In this document: positions 7,138 to 16,478 of the stretch, piece by piece
Layout: each line of letters opens with the position of its first letter
How positions within the stretch are numbered: the stretch's first letter is position 1
Assembly: GCA_905234765.1 (NCBI GenBank)
Contig: CAJOIF010000018.1
Span: 1-64,000, forward strand
Source of the DNA: an uncultured Bacteroidales bacterium
Lineage (GTDB): Bacteria > Bacteroidota > Bacteroidia > Bacteroidales > F082
Reading direction: 5' to 3'
DNA: 64,000 nucleotides
Position numbers and translations under genes: made by a program
Notes under the pieces: model-generated
The model's database searches: none
What the model saw: the letters and a program-made list of their open reading frames with translations, nothing else
What the model was told of the DNA's origin: nothing

Positions 7138-9507
7138 TTAGAATGAAAGTGTCAGGCCGAGTGTCGGCATGATGGGCAGTTGATAGACGTTTTCGCCCGT
7201 AATCATGTTGACGTAGAAGATGTTTTTGCGGTTATATACATTGGTGACGCTGAAATCAATCTCAAGATTGACATTCTCGCTAAAGAAGAACTTGCGCTTC
7301 ACGTCAACGTCTAAACGGTGGTATGAGGGAAGACGGCCCGCGTTGAGGTCGCCGTAAAGCACGCCGATTTCGCCGTTGGTAGTGGTGTAGTCGAAGTTGA
7401 TGCCTTGGTTGAATGAGAAATACTCGTAGTAGCCTTGAACTTGCGTAAAGGGGAATCCACTTCCGTAGTTCCATCGTCCACTGAACTCCCATTGGCGCTT
7501 GGCACCAGCTGTGTAGGTCAATATGAGGTTGATATTGTGGCGGCGGTCGAAGTGGGGCATGTAGGTGGTCAGTACGGGCTGATTGTCAACGACCTTCTCA
7601 TAATCTCTGGTCACGAAACCAAGGGCGTAGACGGCCCATAGATACCAGTGCTTGTCCTCGTATTTAAGGGAGACGTCAAAGCCGTAAGCATCGCCAGTCT
7701 CCACGGTGAAGTCTTTCTTCAGGAGGTCGGGAATGTCATGGTTGCTTTCTGTGTCGGTGTAGATTTTGTTTCGGTTGATATTGGTCAGTTGCGTGAAGTC
7801 TTTCCAGTAGCCTTCAAAGTTCATGGTCATGTTGTCCAAGATGTCGAATTCGGCGCCTCCGATGACATGATAAGCTGTTTGCAGGTAGCTTTTGACGGGT
7901 TGTTCGTTAAAGGTGGCGGGCAGATTGTCTATACCAGACAGGAATCCATAGAAAAGGTTGACCACGTCACGGTCGCTGGTGGCGGCGACAAAGTTTTGGG
8001 AGTATCTTCCTCCAGCGGTTTTGAGACGCAGACGGTCGGTGATGTTGTATTTCATGGCCAGGCGCGGCTCCAAAGACAAGTCGGGCAGAGAGGCGTACCA
8101 TTGCAGGCGCATGCTGGGCTCAAGCAAGAATTTACCCAAGACGGCCTTGTATTTTACATAGGCGCCTATTTCTGTCGAGTTCTCGGGGTCACCGCCGATT
8201 TTTGTATTGCCATATACACTATAGGTGGTGTAATTTGTCGTATAGCCCAACATCTCGATACCGTATTTCAAGGTGTTTTTGCCGAAGAACTGGCTGAAAT
8301 CGAAGCCGGCGTTGAATCCGTTGATGGTTGAGGTGCGTTTGGGGCTGTTTTTGTCTTCCATTTCAGAGGTGTAGCTTGAATAGGCAACGTTACCTTCAAT
8401 CATCACGGGAGATTTGCCAGGGATGATGAGGAAGTTGGTGCCTCCACCGAACGACTTCCAGCGGAAGTCGGAAAGGGATAGGTAATTCTTCACCTGGTCA
8501 TTGAATGAAAAGCCGAAGAAGTTGATTTTGCTGCCGTTTGGAGCGTTGAGAGAGACTTTTCCATAGGCATCTTGGAAATCAAAGGGCAGGACTTGGAAAT
8601 TGTTTTTGATGCCCATGTCGGCAAAGCGATCAATTTGCCATTGGCTTGCCTGTTCAAGATAGGAGGTCTTGGCCGAGAGGATAAACGAAGCGGAGGCATC
8701 GTCGGGTGTTTTGGCTTTTTTGATAGGGCCTTCCACCATCAGTTTGGCGCCAAAGACACTGGCTCCTACTTTGCCTGAGACACGTTTTTTGTTGCCGTCA
8801 CGGGTCGAGATATCCATGATGGAAGAGATACGTCCGCTGTATTCGGCTCCGAAACCACCGGTGAAGATATCGGCGTTGCGGATGATGTCGGTATCAAACA
8901 CCGAGAACAGGCCGATGGAATGGAAGGGATTGTAAACCACCATGCCGTCAAGCAGCACTTTGTTCTGGATGGGCGAGCCGCCACGGATGTAGAGTTGGCC
9001 ACCTTGGTCGCCGGTGAAGATGACACCAGGAACCACTTGCAGGTATTGTGCGAAGTCGGCCTGACCGCCTACCGTCGGAATCTTGGTGATGGTCTTGGGT
9101 GTCACGCTGATGACTGAGGTTTTGGTCTCGGTGCGGGCCTCAATCTTGTCGGCTGTAATGGTGACCGACTCCAGTTTTTGGCTCGTTTCCTTGAGATAAT
9201 ACTTGCGGCTAATGGTTTGCCCTTTTGCTAGATTGATGTTTTCTGAAACGGTGTCATATCCCACACAGGTAATCAATAAAGTATAGTGACCGTCAGGGAT
9301 GCGGTTGATGTTGAAAAAGCCATTTTCGCTGGTCGATCCGCCAAAGGTCGTGCCTTTGAGGTAAACGTTGGTGAACATCACCGGCTCACCTGTGGATTCC
9401 TCATAAACAAAGCCTTTGATGCTGTTGTCTTGCGCCTGGACTCCTATTGCAGCCAATAAAAGGAGTGAAATGGTAAAAAATGCGTTTGAAAGTATATTTC
9501 TTCTCAT
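7138..9507 (-). CDS. TonB-dependent receptor with carboxypeptidase-like N-terminal domain
   Basis: 789 aa. A signal peptide ends at about residue 26 (IGVQAQ). A CarboxypepD_reg-like beta domain follows (IKGFVYEESTGEPVMFTNVY, ~28-113), then a plug domain (~118-235) with QLYIRGGSPIQNKVLLDGMV and FGAEYSGRISSIMDISTRDG, then a 22-strand-type barrel ending in the aromatic C-terminus LGLTLSF. There is no SusD partner nearby, so it is not a glycan-utilisation pair. It is first in a two-gene unit with the ATP-grasp gene. The ligand is unknown. A weak -7-like CAAAGAAA lies at 9534-9541. Confidence 0.9.
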   Translation of the reverse strand: MRRNILSNAFFTISLLLLAAIGVQAQDNSIKGFVYEESTGEPVMFTNVYLKGTTFGGSTSENGFFNINRIPDGHYTLLITCVGYDTVSENINLAKGQTISRKYYLKETSQKLESVTITADKIEARTETKTSVISVTPKTITKIPTVGGQADFAQYLQVVPGVIFTGDQGGQLYIRGGSPIQNKVLLDGMVVYNPFHSIGLFSVFDTDIIRNADIFTGGFGAEYSGRISSIMDISTRDGNKKRVSGKVGASVFGAKLMVEGPIKKAKTPDDASASFILSAKTSYLEQASQWQIDRFADMGIKNNFQVLPFDFQDAYGKVSLNAPNGSKINFFGFSFNDQVKNYLSLSDFRWKSFGGGTNFLIIPGKSPVMIEGNVAYSSYTSEMEDKNSPKRTSTINGFNAGFDFSQFFGKNTLKYGIEMLGYTTNYTTYSVYGNTKIGGDPENSTEIGAYVKYKAVLGKFLLEPSMRLQWYASLPDLSLEPRLAMKYNITDRLRLKTAGGRYSQNFVAATSDRDVVNLFYGFLSGIDNLPATFNEQPVKSYLQTAYHVIGGAEFDILDNMTMNFEGYWKDFTQLTNINRNKIYTDTESNHDIPDLLKKDFTVETGDAYGFDVSLKYEDKHWYLWAVYALGFVTRDYEKVVDNQPVLTTYMPHFDRRHNINLILTYTAGAKRQWEFSGRWNYGSGFPFTQVQGYYEYFSFNQGINFDYTTTNGEIGVLYGDLNAGRLPSYHRLDVDVKRKFFFSENVNLEIDFSVTNVYNRKNIFYVNMITGENVYQLPIMPTLGLTLSF

Positions 9508-9609
9508 TGTAGTGGGATATTATCAATTTAAGTTGCAAAGAAAAGAAAAAAAATTGAATCGTGACATGTATTTCAAAAAAAATCGTTTCTTTGCGAAAAA
9601 AAAGTCATT

Positions 9610-9948
9610 ATGGATGATAAATTCACTATGGACGAGAAACAGGCCGTTGCCAGTGTGTTGTACAATTTGGCTCATGCAGATTTTCAGAGCCACGAGGCTG
9701 AAAAGAAATGCCTCGAATCTTGTATGAAAGAGCTGGAATTTGATGCTGCGGGCTTTGTTCCGATTCCAAGGAACGAACTGCCCAAGATGTTATATGAGAC
9801 CTTGAAACGCATGACAAAAGAGAAGAAACATGTCTTCTCGCGCATGATGACACGTCTTTCTCGGTCCGATGACCATTTTGGTCCCAGTGAACGGGCTTTT
9901 GTCAAAGAGGTATTGGAGATGTGCGACATCCCCTTTGTCCATAAATAA
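9610..9948 (+). CDS. Small helical protein, TerB-like
   Basis: 112 aa, all predicted helical, with no signal peptide. The pattern VLYNLAHADFQSHEAEKKCLESCMKELEF resembles the TerB/DjlA-type all-helical fold (an acidic helix pair after an ALADG-like segment), but the match is weak. A second ATG at 9628 could also serve as start. It stands alone between the divergent receptor gene and the convergent MFS gene. Function unknown. Confidence 0.65.
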   Translation: MDDKFTMDEKQAVASVLYNLAHADFQSHEAEKKCLESCMKELEFDAAGFVPIPRNELPKMLYETLKRMTKEKKHVFSRMMTRLSRSDDHFGPSERAFVKEVLEMCDIPFVHK

Positions 9949-9949
9949 A

Positions 9950-9979
9950 TGTAGAGACGCAAAATTTTGCGTCTCTACA
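9950..9979. repeat. Dispersed palindrome family A (copy 1), acting as bidirectional terminator
   Basis: TGTAGAGACGCAAAA is followed by its exact reverse complement, giving a perfect 30-bp palindrome one base after the stop of the TerB-like gene and 22 bases before the stop of the convergent MFS gene. A degenerate copy lies inside coding sequence at 16831-16860. Confidence 0.8.
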
Positions 9980-10001
9980 GATTCATATTTGTTTTATCGG
10001 T

Positions 10002-11618
10002 TTATTTAATGTTCGGCTCTTCAAGTCCGAGGTGCTTCTTGGCATCGACGCGCTTCAGGATGATGCCGATAACCAAAGCGGCAACACCGAGGCAAGCCAA
10101 CATGACCAAAGCCCATGTGTAGTTGAGCTGGTCGGGAGCGGTGCCGGGAGCATTGGTGCTGGTCAGCACGTTACCGATGAGGATGGGGAACAGCCACAAG
10201 CCAATGTTCTGAATCCAGAAAATCAGTGCATAGGCCGAACCGATGATCTTTTCGTCCACCAGCTTCGGCACGCTCGGCCACAAAGCAGCAGGCACCAACG
10301 AGAATGAGGCACCTAACACCAGGATGGTCACGTAGGCCACGACAACACCGCCCACGGCGCTACCCTTGGTCAAAGGCAGGATGAAAGCGAAGGTGAGGTG
10401 GCAGATGATGAGCAGCAGTGAGCCAATCATCAGCATGGAAGCGGCCTTGCCTTTGGTGTCGACATAACTGCCGAGGATGGGTGTGATGGCTACAGCCAAC
10501 AGCGGGAACACGGCGAAGATGGTCTCGGCAGTGCCACGCATGTAACCCATGTAGCAGTAAACAACCAAGGCGACGACGGCAATAGCCATCAGGCCGAACT
10601 TCTGTCCTTTCTTCTTTGAGAAGTTGCTGGCGAAAGAGCAGATGGCCACTACGAGCATGATAATGTATTGCACGATGGTGACGGTGTCGCCAGCCCAGAA
10701 CGAACCAGCGGCGGGTTCTGTCAGCGTGAGGTTGCACTGCAGCATGTTGACGGCATATTTCTGGAAGGGGAAGATGGCCGAATAATACAACACGCATAGC
10801 AAGGCGACCAGCCAGAAACCGAGGCTCGACAAAATCTTGCCGATGTCGGAAATCTTGAACGGATCGTCTTTCTCTTCGGCTTCACCCGTCTGGGCGTCGA
10901 GTTTCTTGTCCATGAAGAAGTAGACGACAAACATGATGAGGGCGATGCAGAGCAGCACCACGCCAAAGGCCACCGAACGGCTCACGTTGACGCTGCCGCC
11001 GAGCTTGGCGAAGAAGGGCGAGAAAATCATGCAGGTGGCCACACCCAAACGGGCGAGTGCCATTTCAGAACCCATGGCCAAAGCCGTTTCACGACCCTTG
11101 AACCATTTCACGATACCACGGCTCACGGTGATACCAGCCATCTCGGTGCCGCAGCCGAAAATCATGAAGCCAATGGCGGCCAGCTTGGCCGAAGCGGGCA
11201 TACCGCGATAGAATGGCAGGATGTCGTCGATGAAACCGACGCCCGTGTGCCAGTTGAGGTTGTTGGTGAACCAGGTCTCAAGTCCCGAGCCGAAGAATGA
11301 CTCACTGATGGCGTAATACTTGATGATACCACCGACGAGCATCACGGCACCCGAAAGGACAGCGGTGAAGCGTACGCCCATCTTGTCGAGGATGATACCG
11401 GCGAAGATGAGGAAGAACACGAAGACGTTAAGGAACGTCTCAGAACCTTCCATCGTGCCGAAGGCTTTCGAGTCCCAGCCACGGGTCGACTCCATAAGGT
11501 CTTTGATAGGGGACAAGATGTCCATGAAAATGTAGCTGCAAAACATGGCCAAGGCCAAAAGCAGCAAGGCAATCCACCGCATGGTGGCACTGTCTCTTAA
11601 TGTCGTTTTTTCTGTCAT
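10002..11618 (-). CDS. Major facilitator superfamily transporter
   Basis: 538 aa with about 12 hydrophobic membrane segments, the first at ~15-33 (WIALLLLALAMFCSYIFMD). The loop after the second helix reads GIILDKMGVRF, like the MFS motif A D-x-x-G-x-R. An insert of ~70 residues between helices 3 and 4 and a charged central loop (DKKLDAQTGEAEEKDD) are visible. The C-terminal SVPKLVDEKIIGSAYALIFWIQNIG region recalls MFSD1-like carriers, but substrate cannot be inferred. It follows the M16 peptidase gene by 41 bp on the same strand, which makes a peptide or amino-acid substrate attractive but unproven. Confidence 0.85.
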   Translation of the reverse strand: MTEKTTLRDSATMRWIALLLLALAMFCSYIFMDILSPIKDLMESTRGWDSKAFGTMEGSETFLNVFVFFLIFAGIILDKMGVRFTAVLSGAVMLVGGIIKYYAISESFFGSGLETWFTNNLNWHTGVGFIDDILPFYRGMPASAKLAAIGFMIFGCGTEMAGITVSRGIVKWFKGRETALAMGSEMALARLGVATCMIFSPFFAKLGGSVNVSRSVAFGVVLLCIALIMFVVYFFMDKKLDAQTGEAEEKDDPFKISDIGKILSSLGFWLVALLCVLYYSAIFPFQKYAVNMLQCNLTLTEPAAGSFWAGDTVTIVQYIIMLVVAICSFASNFSKKKGQKFGLMAIAVVALVVYCYMGYMRGTAETIFAVFPLLAVAITPILGSYVDTKGKAASMLMIGSLLLIICHLTFAFILPLTKGSAVGGVVVAYVTILVLGASFSLVPAALWPSVPKLVDEKIIGSAYALIFWIQNIGLWLFPILIGNVLTSTNAPGTAPDQLNYTWALVMLACLGVAALVIGIILKRVDAKKHLGLEEPNIK

Positions 11619-11659
11619 GTTTTTAGATTTAAAGATTTAAGATTTCAAATTTCATATTC

Positions 11660-14464
11660 TCATTCAGGGATTTGGACGATTTCTTTCTTGAAGCCTTTCA
11701 GCACGGCCTTGGCCATATTGGTTACATCTTCGCTGGTGATGTCGTTGATGAGTTCGTTGTAGTTCTCCATCGGGTTGTAGCCGTATTGTTCCTTAGTCAC
11801 AATGCTGTTCAACCAATAGCGGTTGTTCTCCAAGTCCTCCGCGTGTTTCTTGATGAGGAATTCCTTCACTTTCTTAAGGTCTTCGGGGCGCGGACCGTTG
11901 TTGGCCACGTTTTGCAACTCGGCCATGGCGATGCCCATCAGTTTCTCATACATGTCCTTGTTGGTCTCGAAGCCGATGAGGAACATGAATGATTCTTTCG
12001 GGCGGAGGATTAAGCTGCCATTCACGCCAACGCCATAAGTGCCGCCTTCGTCTTCACGGATTTTCTCTGTGTAGACGATGTTCATGACGTCGTTTAAGGC
12101 TTGCATGGCCAATTGGTTCTTGCGGTCGAATAGCATGTCGCCGTTATAGATTATGTAGCAGGTTACCTTAGGATTCTCCATCGCTTTGGTATAGTGGCAA
12201 TTCACGTCCTTGTCGGTAATGGTGGGAATCTTGTTGGTCCAAGTCTCGTTGTTCTTCTTGGTCTTCAGTGCGCCGATGTATTGCTCGATCATCGGTTCAA
12301 AGGTCTCGGGGTCGATGTTGCCCACGAAAGTGAACACGAAATTATTGGCGTCCTTAAAGCGGTCGGCGTAAAGTTTCAAGGCCTTGGCGTAATCCACCTT
12401 GTCGTAGTCCTCGGCTTTCATGCGCTTGACGAGTGGGTGATTGTCGTACAGGGCAAACATGAGGTTGTCGCGGAAGGCGGTGTTCGGGTCTGACTCAATG
12501 TTGGCAATCATCGACTTGGTGCGGGTGATGTAAGACTGGAAGGCCTCTTCGTCGCTGCGGGGTGAGTTGAAATACAGATAGGTAAGTTGCAGCATGGTCT
12601 CCAAGTCGCGGGCAGAGCAGTTGCCGCTCATGCCTTCGGTGATATTGCTGATGAAGGGATTGACCGAGGCTTTCTTGCCGGCCAATACCTTGGGCAAGTC
12701 GATGGCGCTGAAGTTGCCCACGCCACCAAGTGTTGCCAATGAGTTGATTTCCTGCAAGGTGTAGGGGTCGCTCTGGTCCATGACGGAATAGCCGCCGAAG
12801 CTGTAGGCCGACATCAAAATTTCGTCGTCCTTAAAGGTGGTGGGTTTGTAGATGACCTTCACGCCGTTCTTCAGGGTGAGAATGGTGGCGTCAAAGGTGT
12901 CGTCGTGTTTCTTTGAGGCGATGGCGCCTTTCACGGGCAGGGTGGCGATGAGCGGCTCGTTGCTGACGGTCTCCTTGTATGCCTCAACCTCTTGCTTGTT
13001 GGATTTTTGGAACATGGCCAACACTTCTTCCTTGGTGGGCAACACTTCGCCTTCCTTCTCGGGGCCAGTCAGGGTGATGACGATGTTGTCTTCACGGATG
13101 AGTTCTTTTGTGTAGGCGTTGATGGCTTCCACGGGCAAGGCTGGCAGAATCTGGCTGAGCAGCCTATACTCGTTCTCAATGCCCATCAGCGGCTCGTTGG
13201 TGAGGAAGTGGCTAAGAATGGGGCGGAAGTAGCGGTCTGTTTCCTGCTTGTCTCGCTCATCGTACTGGTTTTCAATGCGTTTCATAAGGTCGGCTTTGGC
13301 ACGCTCAAACTCTGAAGCGGTGAAGCCGTATTGTTGCATGCGCTTGTTCTCGGCGACAATGGCGTTCAAGGCCTCGTCAATGCCGTCCTTGTCCTTGGCC
13401 ACGGCGTAGCTCGTCCAAGCATCCTTGGTGTCGCTGATAAAGAAGGTGCCGTAGTAGCCGTAACCGTAAATGAAAGGCGGATTGGCTTTTTGGGTGAGTT
13501 CTCTCAGGCGGTTGTTGTACATCGTGCTGACCAATTCGTCAATGTAACCCTTGATCCAATACTGCACGTCGCCTCTTTCTTCGAAAGGTACGATGTCGTG
13601 CTTGTAGGACACCATGATATCGTATGAGGTTTCTTCCACATCGGAGGCGACACTTACGATAGGCTCGGCATTGTCGGCCACGGGGAAGTAGACGCGTTCG
13701 GCAGGATCCAGGGGAGCTGGGATGTCGGCAAACATCTCCTTCAGGCGGCTCTCGATTTGGTTCACGTCGATGTCGCCGATGATAATGATGCCCTGAAGGT
13801 CGGGACGATACCATTTGTTATAATAGGCGCGCAGGAACTGATGGTCGAAGTTGGCCACCACTTCCTCAGTGCCGATGATGGGCATGGGGACACCATAAGG
13901 GCTGTTGGGATAGATCTCAGGGAGGATTTTGCCATAGATACGCATCTGGGCATCGAGTCCTTGGCGCATCTCTTCCAAAATGACGCCTCGTTCGTTCTCG
14001 ATTTCATCGTCTTCAAGGGAGATGAAGCTCGACCAGTCGTGGAGCACGAGGAGGCACGAGTCGACGAGGCCTGGGTTGGTGGTGGGGACGTTGTTGAGCA
14101 TGTAAACGGTCTGCTCAAAGCTCGTCCAGGCATTCACGTTGGTGCCGAATTTCACGCCATTGCGTTCCATATAGTCCAGCATGGCTTTCTTGGGGAAGTG
14201 CTCCAGACCGTTGAAGGCCATGTGTTCCAGGAAGTGGGCCAGGCCACGCTGGTTCTCTTCTTCGAGGATGGAGCCGACCTTTTGCGCGATGTAGAAGTTG
14301 GCGCGTTGGGCAGGCTTTTCGTTGTGTCGGATGTAATAAGTCAGTCCGTTTTCCAGTTTACCGCGTCTCACGTTCGGGTCGAAGGGTACGGGCATGGCTT
14401 GCTGGGCGAGCATCGTTGCGCTCAAGGCAAGCGTTGCAATAAGGGTTAATGTCAGTTTTTTCAT
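11660..14464 (-). CDS. M16 family (insulinase/pitrilysin) zinc metallopeptidase
   Basis: 934 aa with a signal peptide (cleavage near residue 20, SATMLAQQ). The inverted zinc motif HFLEH is at 77-81, followed ~75 residues later by the glutamate-rich ENERGVILEEMR segment that supplies the third ligand. Two M16 half-domain pairs are present, the second (from ~520) lacking HxxEH, as in the family. The signal peptide places it in the periplasm, where it probably degrades oligopeptides. The gene starts four bases after the rsmG stop, so it is likely cotranscribed with rsmG and the downstream MFS gene. Confidence 0.92.
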   Translation of the reverse strand: MKKLTLTLIATLALSATMLAQQAMPVPFDPNVRRGKLENGLTYYIRHNEKPAQRANFYIAQKVGSILEEENQRGLAHFLEHMAFNGLEHFPKKAMLDYMERNGVKFGTNVNAWTSFEQTVYMLNNVPTTNPGLVDSCLLVLHDWSSFISLEDDEIENERGVILEEMRQGLDAQMRIYGKILPEIYPNSPYGVPMPIIGTEEVVANFDHQFLRAYYNKWYRPDLQGIIIIGDIDVNQIESRLKEMFADIPAPLDPAERVYFPVADNAEPIVSVASDVEETSYDIMVSYKHDIVPFEERGDVQYWIKGYIDELVSTMYNNRLRELTQKANPPFIYGYGYYGTFFISDTKDAWTSYAVAKDKDGIDEALNAIVAENKRMQQYGFTASEFERAKADLMKRIENQYDERDKQETDRYFRPILSHFLTNEPLMGIENEYRLLSQILPALPVEAINAYTKELIREDNIVITLTGPEKEGEVLPTKEEVLAMFQKSNKQEVEAYKETVSNEPLIATLPVKGAIASKKHDDTFDATILTLKNGVKVIYKPTTFKDDEILMSAYSFGGYSVMDQSDPYTLQEINSLATLGGVGNFSAIDLPKVLAGKKASVNPFISNITEGMSGNCSARDLETMLQLTYLYFNSPRSDEEAFQSYITRTKSMIANIESDPNTAFRDNLMFALYDNHPLVKRMKAEDYDKVDYAKALKLYADRFKDANNFVFTFVGNIDPETFEPMIEQYIGALKTKKNNETWTNKIPTITDKDVNCHYTKAMENPKVTCYIIYNGDMLFDRKNQLAMQALNDVMNIVYTEKIREDEGGTYGVGVNGSLILRPKESFMFLIGFETNKDMYEKLMGIAMAELQNVANNGPRPEDLKKVKEFLIKKHAEDLENNRYWLNSIVTKEQYGYNPMENYNELINDITSEDVTNMAKAVLKGFKKEIVQIPE

Positions 14465-14468
14465 TGTT

Positions 14469-15095
14469 TTAATATAAATGCACTACATATTTTTCCTCAA
14501 AATATTCTTCCTTGAACCACTTGCTGATGATGGCTTTCCTGTGACGCCAGTAACGGTTGAGTTTGCTGAATTCTTCATTCAGGTCGCCTCCTTTTAGGTA
14601 AAGGATGCCGCCAGCTTCCGCGTCGCCTCTGATCCTCAGCTTGTTGCCAGCCAAATTGGCAATCTCGGGCAAGGTCATTACTGCACGGCCAGTCACTACA
14701 TCGAACTTCTCCTTCACTTCCTCCGCACGCTTGTGTTCGGCCACCACATTTTCCAAACCAATGGCATCTTTCACGGCGTTCACCACCTTGATTTTCTTGC
14801 CTGTCCCGTCAATGAGGTAAAACTCGGTTTGCGGAAATAAGATGGCCAAAGGGATGCCGGGGAAACCGCCACCGGTGCCCAAGTCCATGACCTTCATGCC
14901 AGGCAGCAACTCGAAGTATTTGGCGATGGCCAACGAATGCAACACATGGTGCTCATAGAAATGCTCCATGTCCTTGCGCGAAATCACATTGATTTTGCTG
15001 TTCCAGTCCAAATACAAGTCTTTCAGTTGGTTATATTGTTCCTTTTGCTTTCCGGAAAGTTCGGGGAAATAACGGAATATGCTCGTTGTGTCCAT
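14469..15095 (-). CDS. rsmG: 16S rRNA (guanine-527-N7)-methyltransferase
   Basis: 208 aa from the ATG of MDTTSIFRYFPELS, chosen because a -7 element lies at 15119-15126; the upstream in-frame start at 15131 would precede the promoter. The SAM-binding motif DLGTGGGFPGIPLAI is at 71-85, and the family-typical WNSKINVISRKD at 31-42 and RAVMTLPEI region are present. It methylates G527 of 16S rRNA. It is first in a likely unit with the M16 peptidase and MFS genes. Confidence 0.95.
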   Translation of the reverse strand: MDTTSIFRYFPELSGKQKEQYNQLKDLYLDWNSKINVISRKDMEHFYEHHVLHSLAIAKYFELLPGMKVMDLGTGGGFPGIPLAILFPQTEFYLIDGTGKKIKVVNAVKDAIGLENVVAEHKRAEEVKEKFDVVTGRAVMTLPEIANLAGNKLRIRGDAEAGGILYLKGGDLNEEFSKLNRYWRHRKAIISKWFKEEYFEEKYVVHLY

Positions 15096-15118
15096 AATGG
15101 ATGGCTTGAAATGGGCTT

Positions 15119-15126
15119 CAAAATTA
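15119..15126 (-). promoter_or_regulatory. Predicted -7 element of rsmG
   Basis: CAAAATTA (TAATTTTG on the coding strand) matches TAnnTTTG, 24 bases upstream of the chosen rsmG ATG. Confidence 0.45.
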
Positions 15127-15200
15127 GTCAAAATTTCTATGCAAAACGTTAGAGTTTTGGAAAAAGTTGTACTTTTACACTTTAATTCTAGTTTTGTCGA

Positions 15201-16160
15201 ATGAAGAAACTATTGTTGTTATTGGCACTTATGCCGTTTTCGCTATTTGCGCAGCGCATCACACCCGAAGAATACATCCAGACCTATAAGGACATCGCCA
15301 TACGCGAGATGAAGACCAACAAGATTCCCGCGTCCATTACTCTGGCGCAGGGGTTGTTGGAGTCGGGGGCGGGCAATAGCGCTTTGGCACGCGAGGCCAA
15401 GAACCATTTTGGTATCAAGTGCCACAAGGAATGGACTGGTGATACCTACATTATGGACGACGATGAGAAAAACGAGTGCTTCCGCAAGTATAAAAACGCA
15501 GAAGAATCGTTCCGCGACCATTCGGAATTTCTGACCACACGAGCGCGTTATTCTGCCCTTTTCGATCTTGACATCACTGACTACGAGGGCTGGGCCAAGG
15601 GTTTGAAGGCGGCGGGTTATGCCACCAACCCGAAATACGCCCAGCTGCTCATCGACCGTATCAAGCTTTACGACTTGTCGCAATACGACCAAATCGCGCT
15701 TGGCTTGCTTGCGGAGAGTAAGGTGGAACCAGTTGATCCAGCGGCTGACGATTACTTCGAGTTGGCTTATTCTCCTACCGAAACATCGGTGTTTCCTTTG
15801 GCCGACATGACCTCTGATGGTCGTTTCATTTATGAAAACAACAAGGTACGTTTTGTCTTTGCCAAGGAAGGGGAGACACCTGAACAGATGTCCCGCGACT
15901 TGGGCATCAAATTCACGAAATTCTGCGATTACAACCTGCTGAAACATCCTGAGGAGGTGGTCTTCCACAGCGGTGATGTGGTGTATCTGGCGAAACTCCG
16001 CAATTGTAATTGGAAAGCCAAGAAATATACCGTCCAAGAGGGTGAGACCCTTCGCGATGTGGCCTTGCGCTTCGCTGTGAAGCCGAACAAGATTCTGAAA
16101 AAGAATGGTTTGAAGGAAGGCACCCGTATTTCCAAAGGTCAAGTGCTTTGGTTGCGGTAA
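15201..16160 (+). CDS. Secreted glucosaminidase (GH73) with two LysM-type domains
   Basis: 319 aa. A signal peptide ends at about residue 18 (SLFAQ). The GH73 domain spans ~20-165 with the catalytic Glu54 in LAQGLLESGAGNSALA and the NHFGIKC motif. At least one C-terminal LysM is clear (YTVQEGETLRDVALRF, ~275-319); a preceding degenerate copy (VFAKEGETPEQMSRDLG) is likely. It should cut the peptidoglycan glycan strand and bind it through LysM. It is divergent from rsmG and convergent with the small PLGSG protein gene. The promoter is unclear; TACTTTTA at 15171 is the nearest candidate. Confidence 0.92.
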   Translation: MKKLLLLLALMPFSLFAQRITPEEYIQTYKDIAIREMKTNKIPASITLAQGLLESGAGNSALAREAKNHFGIKCHKEWTGDTYIMDDDEKNECFRKYKNAEESFRDHSEFLTTRARYSALFDLDITDYEGWAKGLKAAGYATNPKYAQLLIDRIKLYDLSQYDQIALGLLAESKVEPVDPAADDYFELAYSPTETSVFPLADMTSDGRFIYENNKVRFVFAKEGETPEQMSRDLGIKFTKFCDYNLLKHPEEVVFHSGDVVYLAKLRNCNWKAKKYTVQEGETLRDVALRFAVKPNKILKKNGLKEGTRISKGQVLWLR

Positions 16161-16177
16161 ATGCCTATTCTATTTCT

Positions 16178-16444
16178 TTATTCCTTTCTACGTTTTCCTA
16201 CAAGATACGCCGTGCCAAGCCCAACGAGTACGGCTACACCGCTACCCAAGGGTGAGTTTTGGTCGGTGTCTTGACCGTGGCTGCCAGGCAGCATGAGCGA
16301 CTCCGCACCCGTGCGAGAGCTCGTGGCGTTGTCGCATGACTCGGCACCGCGCTTAAACAAGCCGCCATTGTTGTTGTCGCCATCGGCAAAGGCTGTCATG
16401 CCCAGTCCGAGGATGATTGTCATTGTGATTATTGTCTTTTTCAT
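16178..16444 (-). CDS. Small exported protein with PLGSG-transmembrane-basic C-terminal tail
   Basis: 88 aa. It has an N-terminal signal peptide (MKKTIITMTIILGLGMTAFA), a ~40-residue polar middle rich in Gly, Asn, Ser and Asp, then the tripartite tail: PLGSG motif, a hydrophobic stretch AVLVGLGTAYLVG, and KRRKE at the end. This layout resembles sorting tails such as LPxTG or PEP-CTERM, but no processing enzyme for a PLGSG tail is known to me. The 5' leader carries five tandem GTTTT units 10 bases before the ATG. Function unknown. Confidence 0.7.
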   Translation of the reverse strand: MKKTIITMTIILGLGMTAFADGDNNNGGLFKRGAESCDNATSSRTGAESLMLPGSHGQDTDQNSPLGSGVAVLVGLGTAYLVGKRRKE

Positions 16445-16453
16445 TGTTTATGT

Positions 16454-16478
16454 GTTTTGTTTTGTTTTGTTTTGTTTT
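16454..16478. repeat. Pentanucleotide repeat (GTTTT)x5 in the leader of the PLGSG protein gene
   Basis: Five perfect GTTTT units (AAAAC on the coding strand) end 10 bases upstream of the start codon at 16444, where the ribosome-binding and leader region lies. Such tracts change length by slippage, so expression could be phase-variable. Confidence 0.75.

Noticed and set aside
13757..14449. 230-codon open frame antisense to the M16 peptidase
   Set aside because: It covers the signal peptide and zinc motif of an intact gene; only a shadow frame.
15189..15196. TAGTTTTG as -7 element of the glucosaminidase gene
   Set aside because: It ends only four bases before the ATG, which would leave no leader; TACTTTTA at 15171 is likelier but also not exact.
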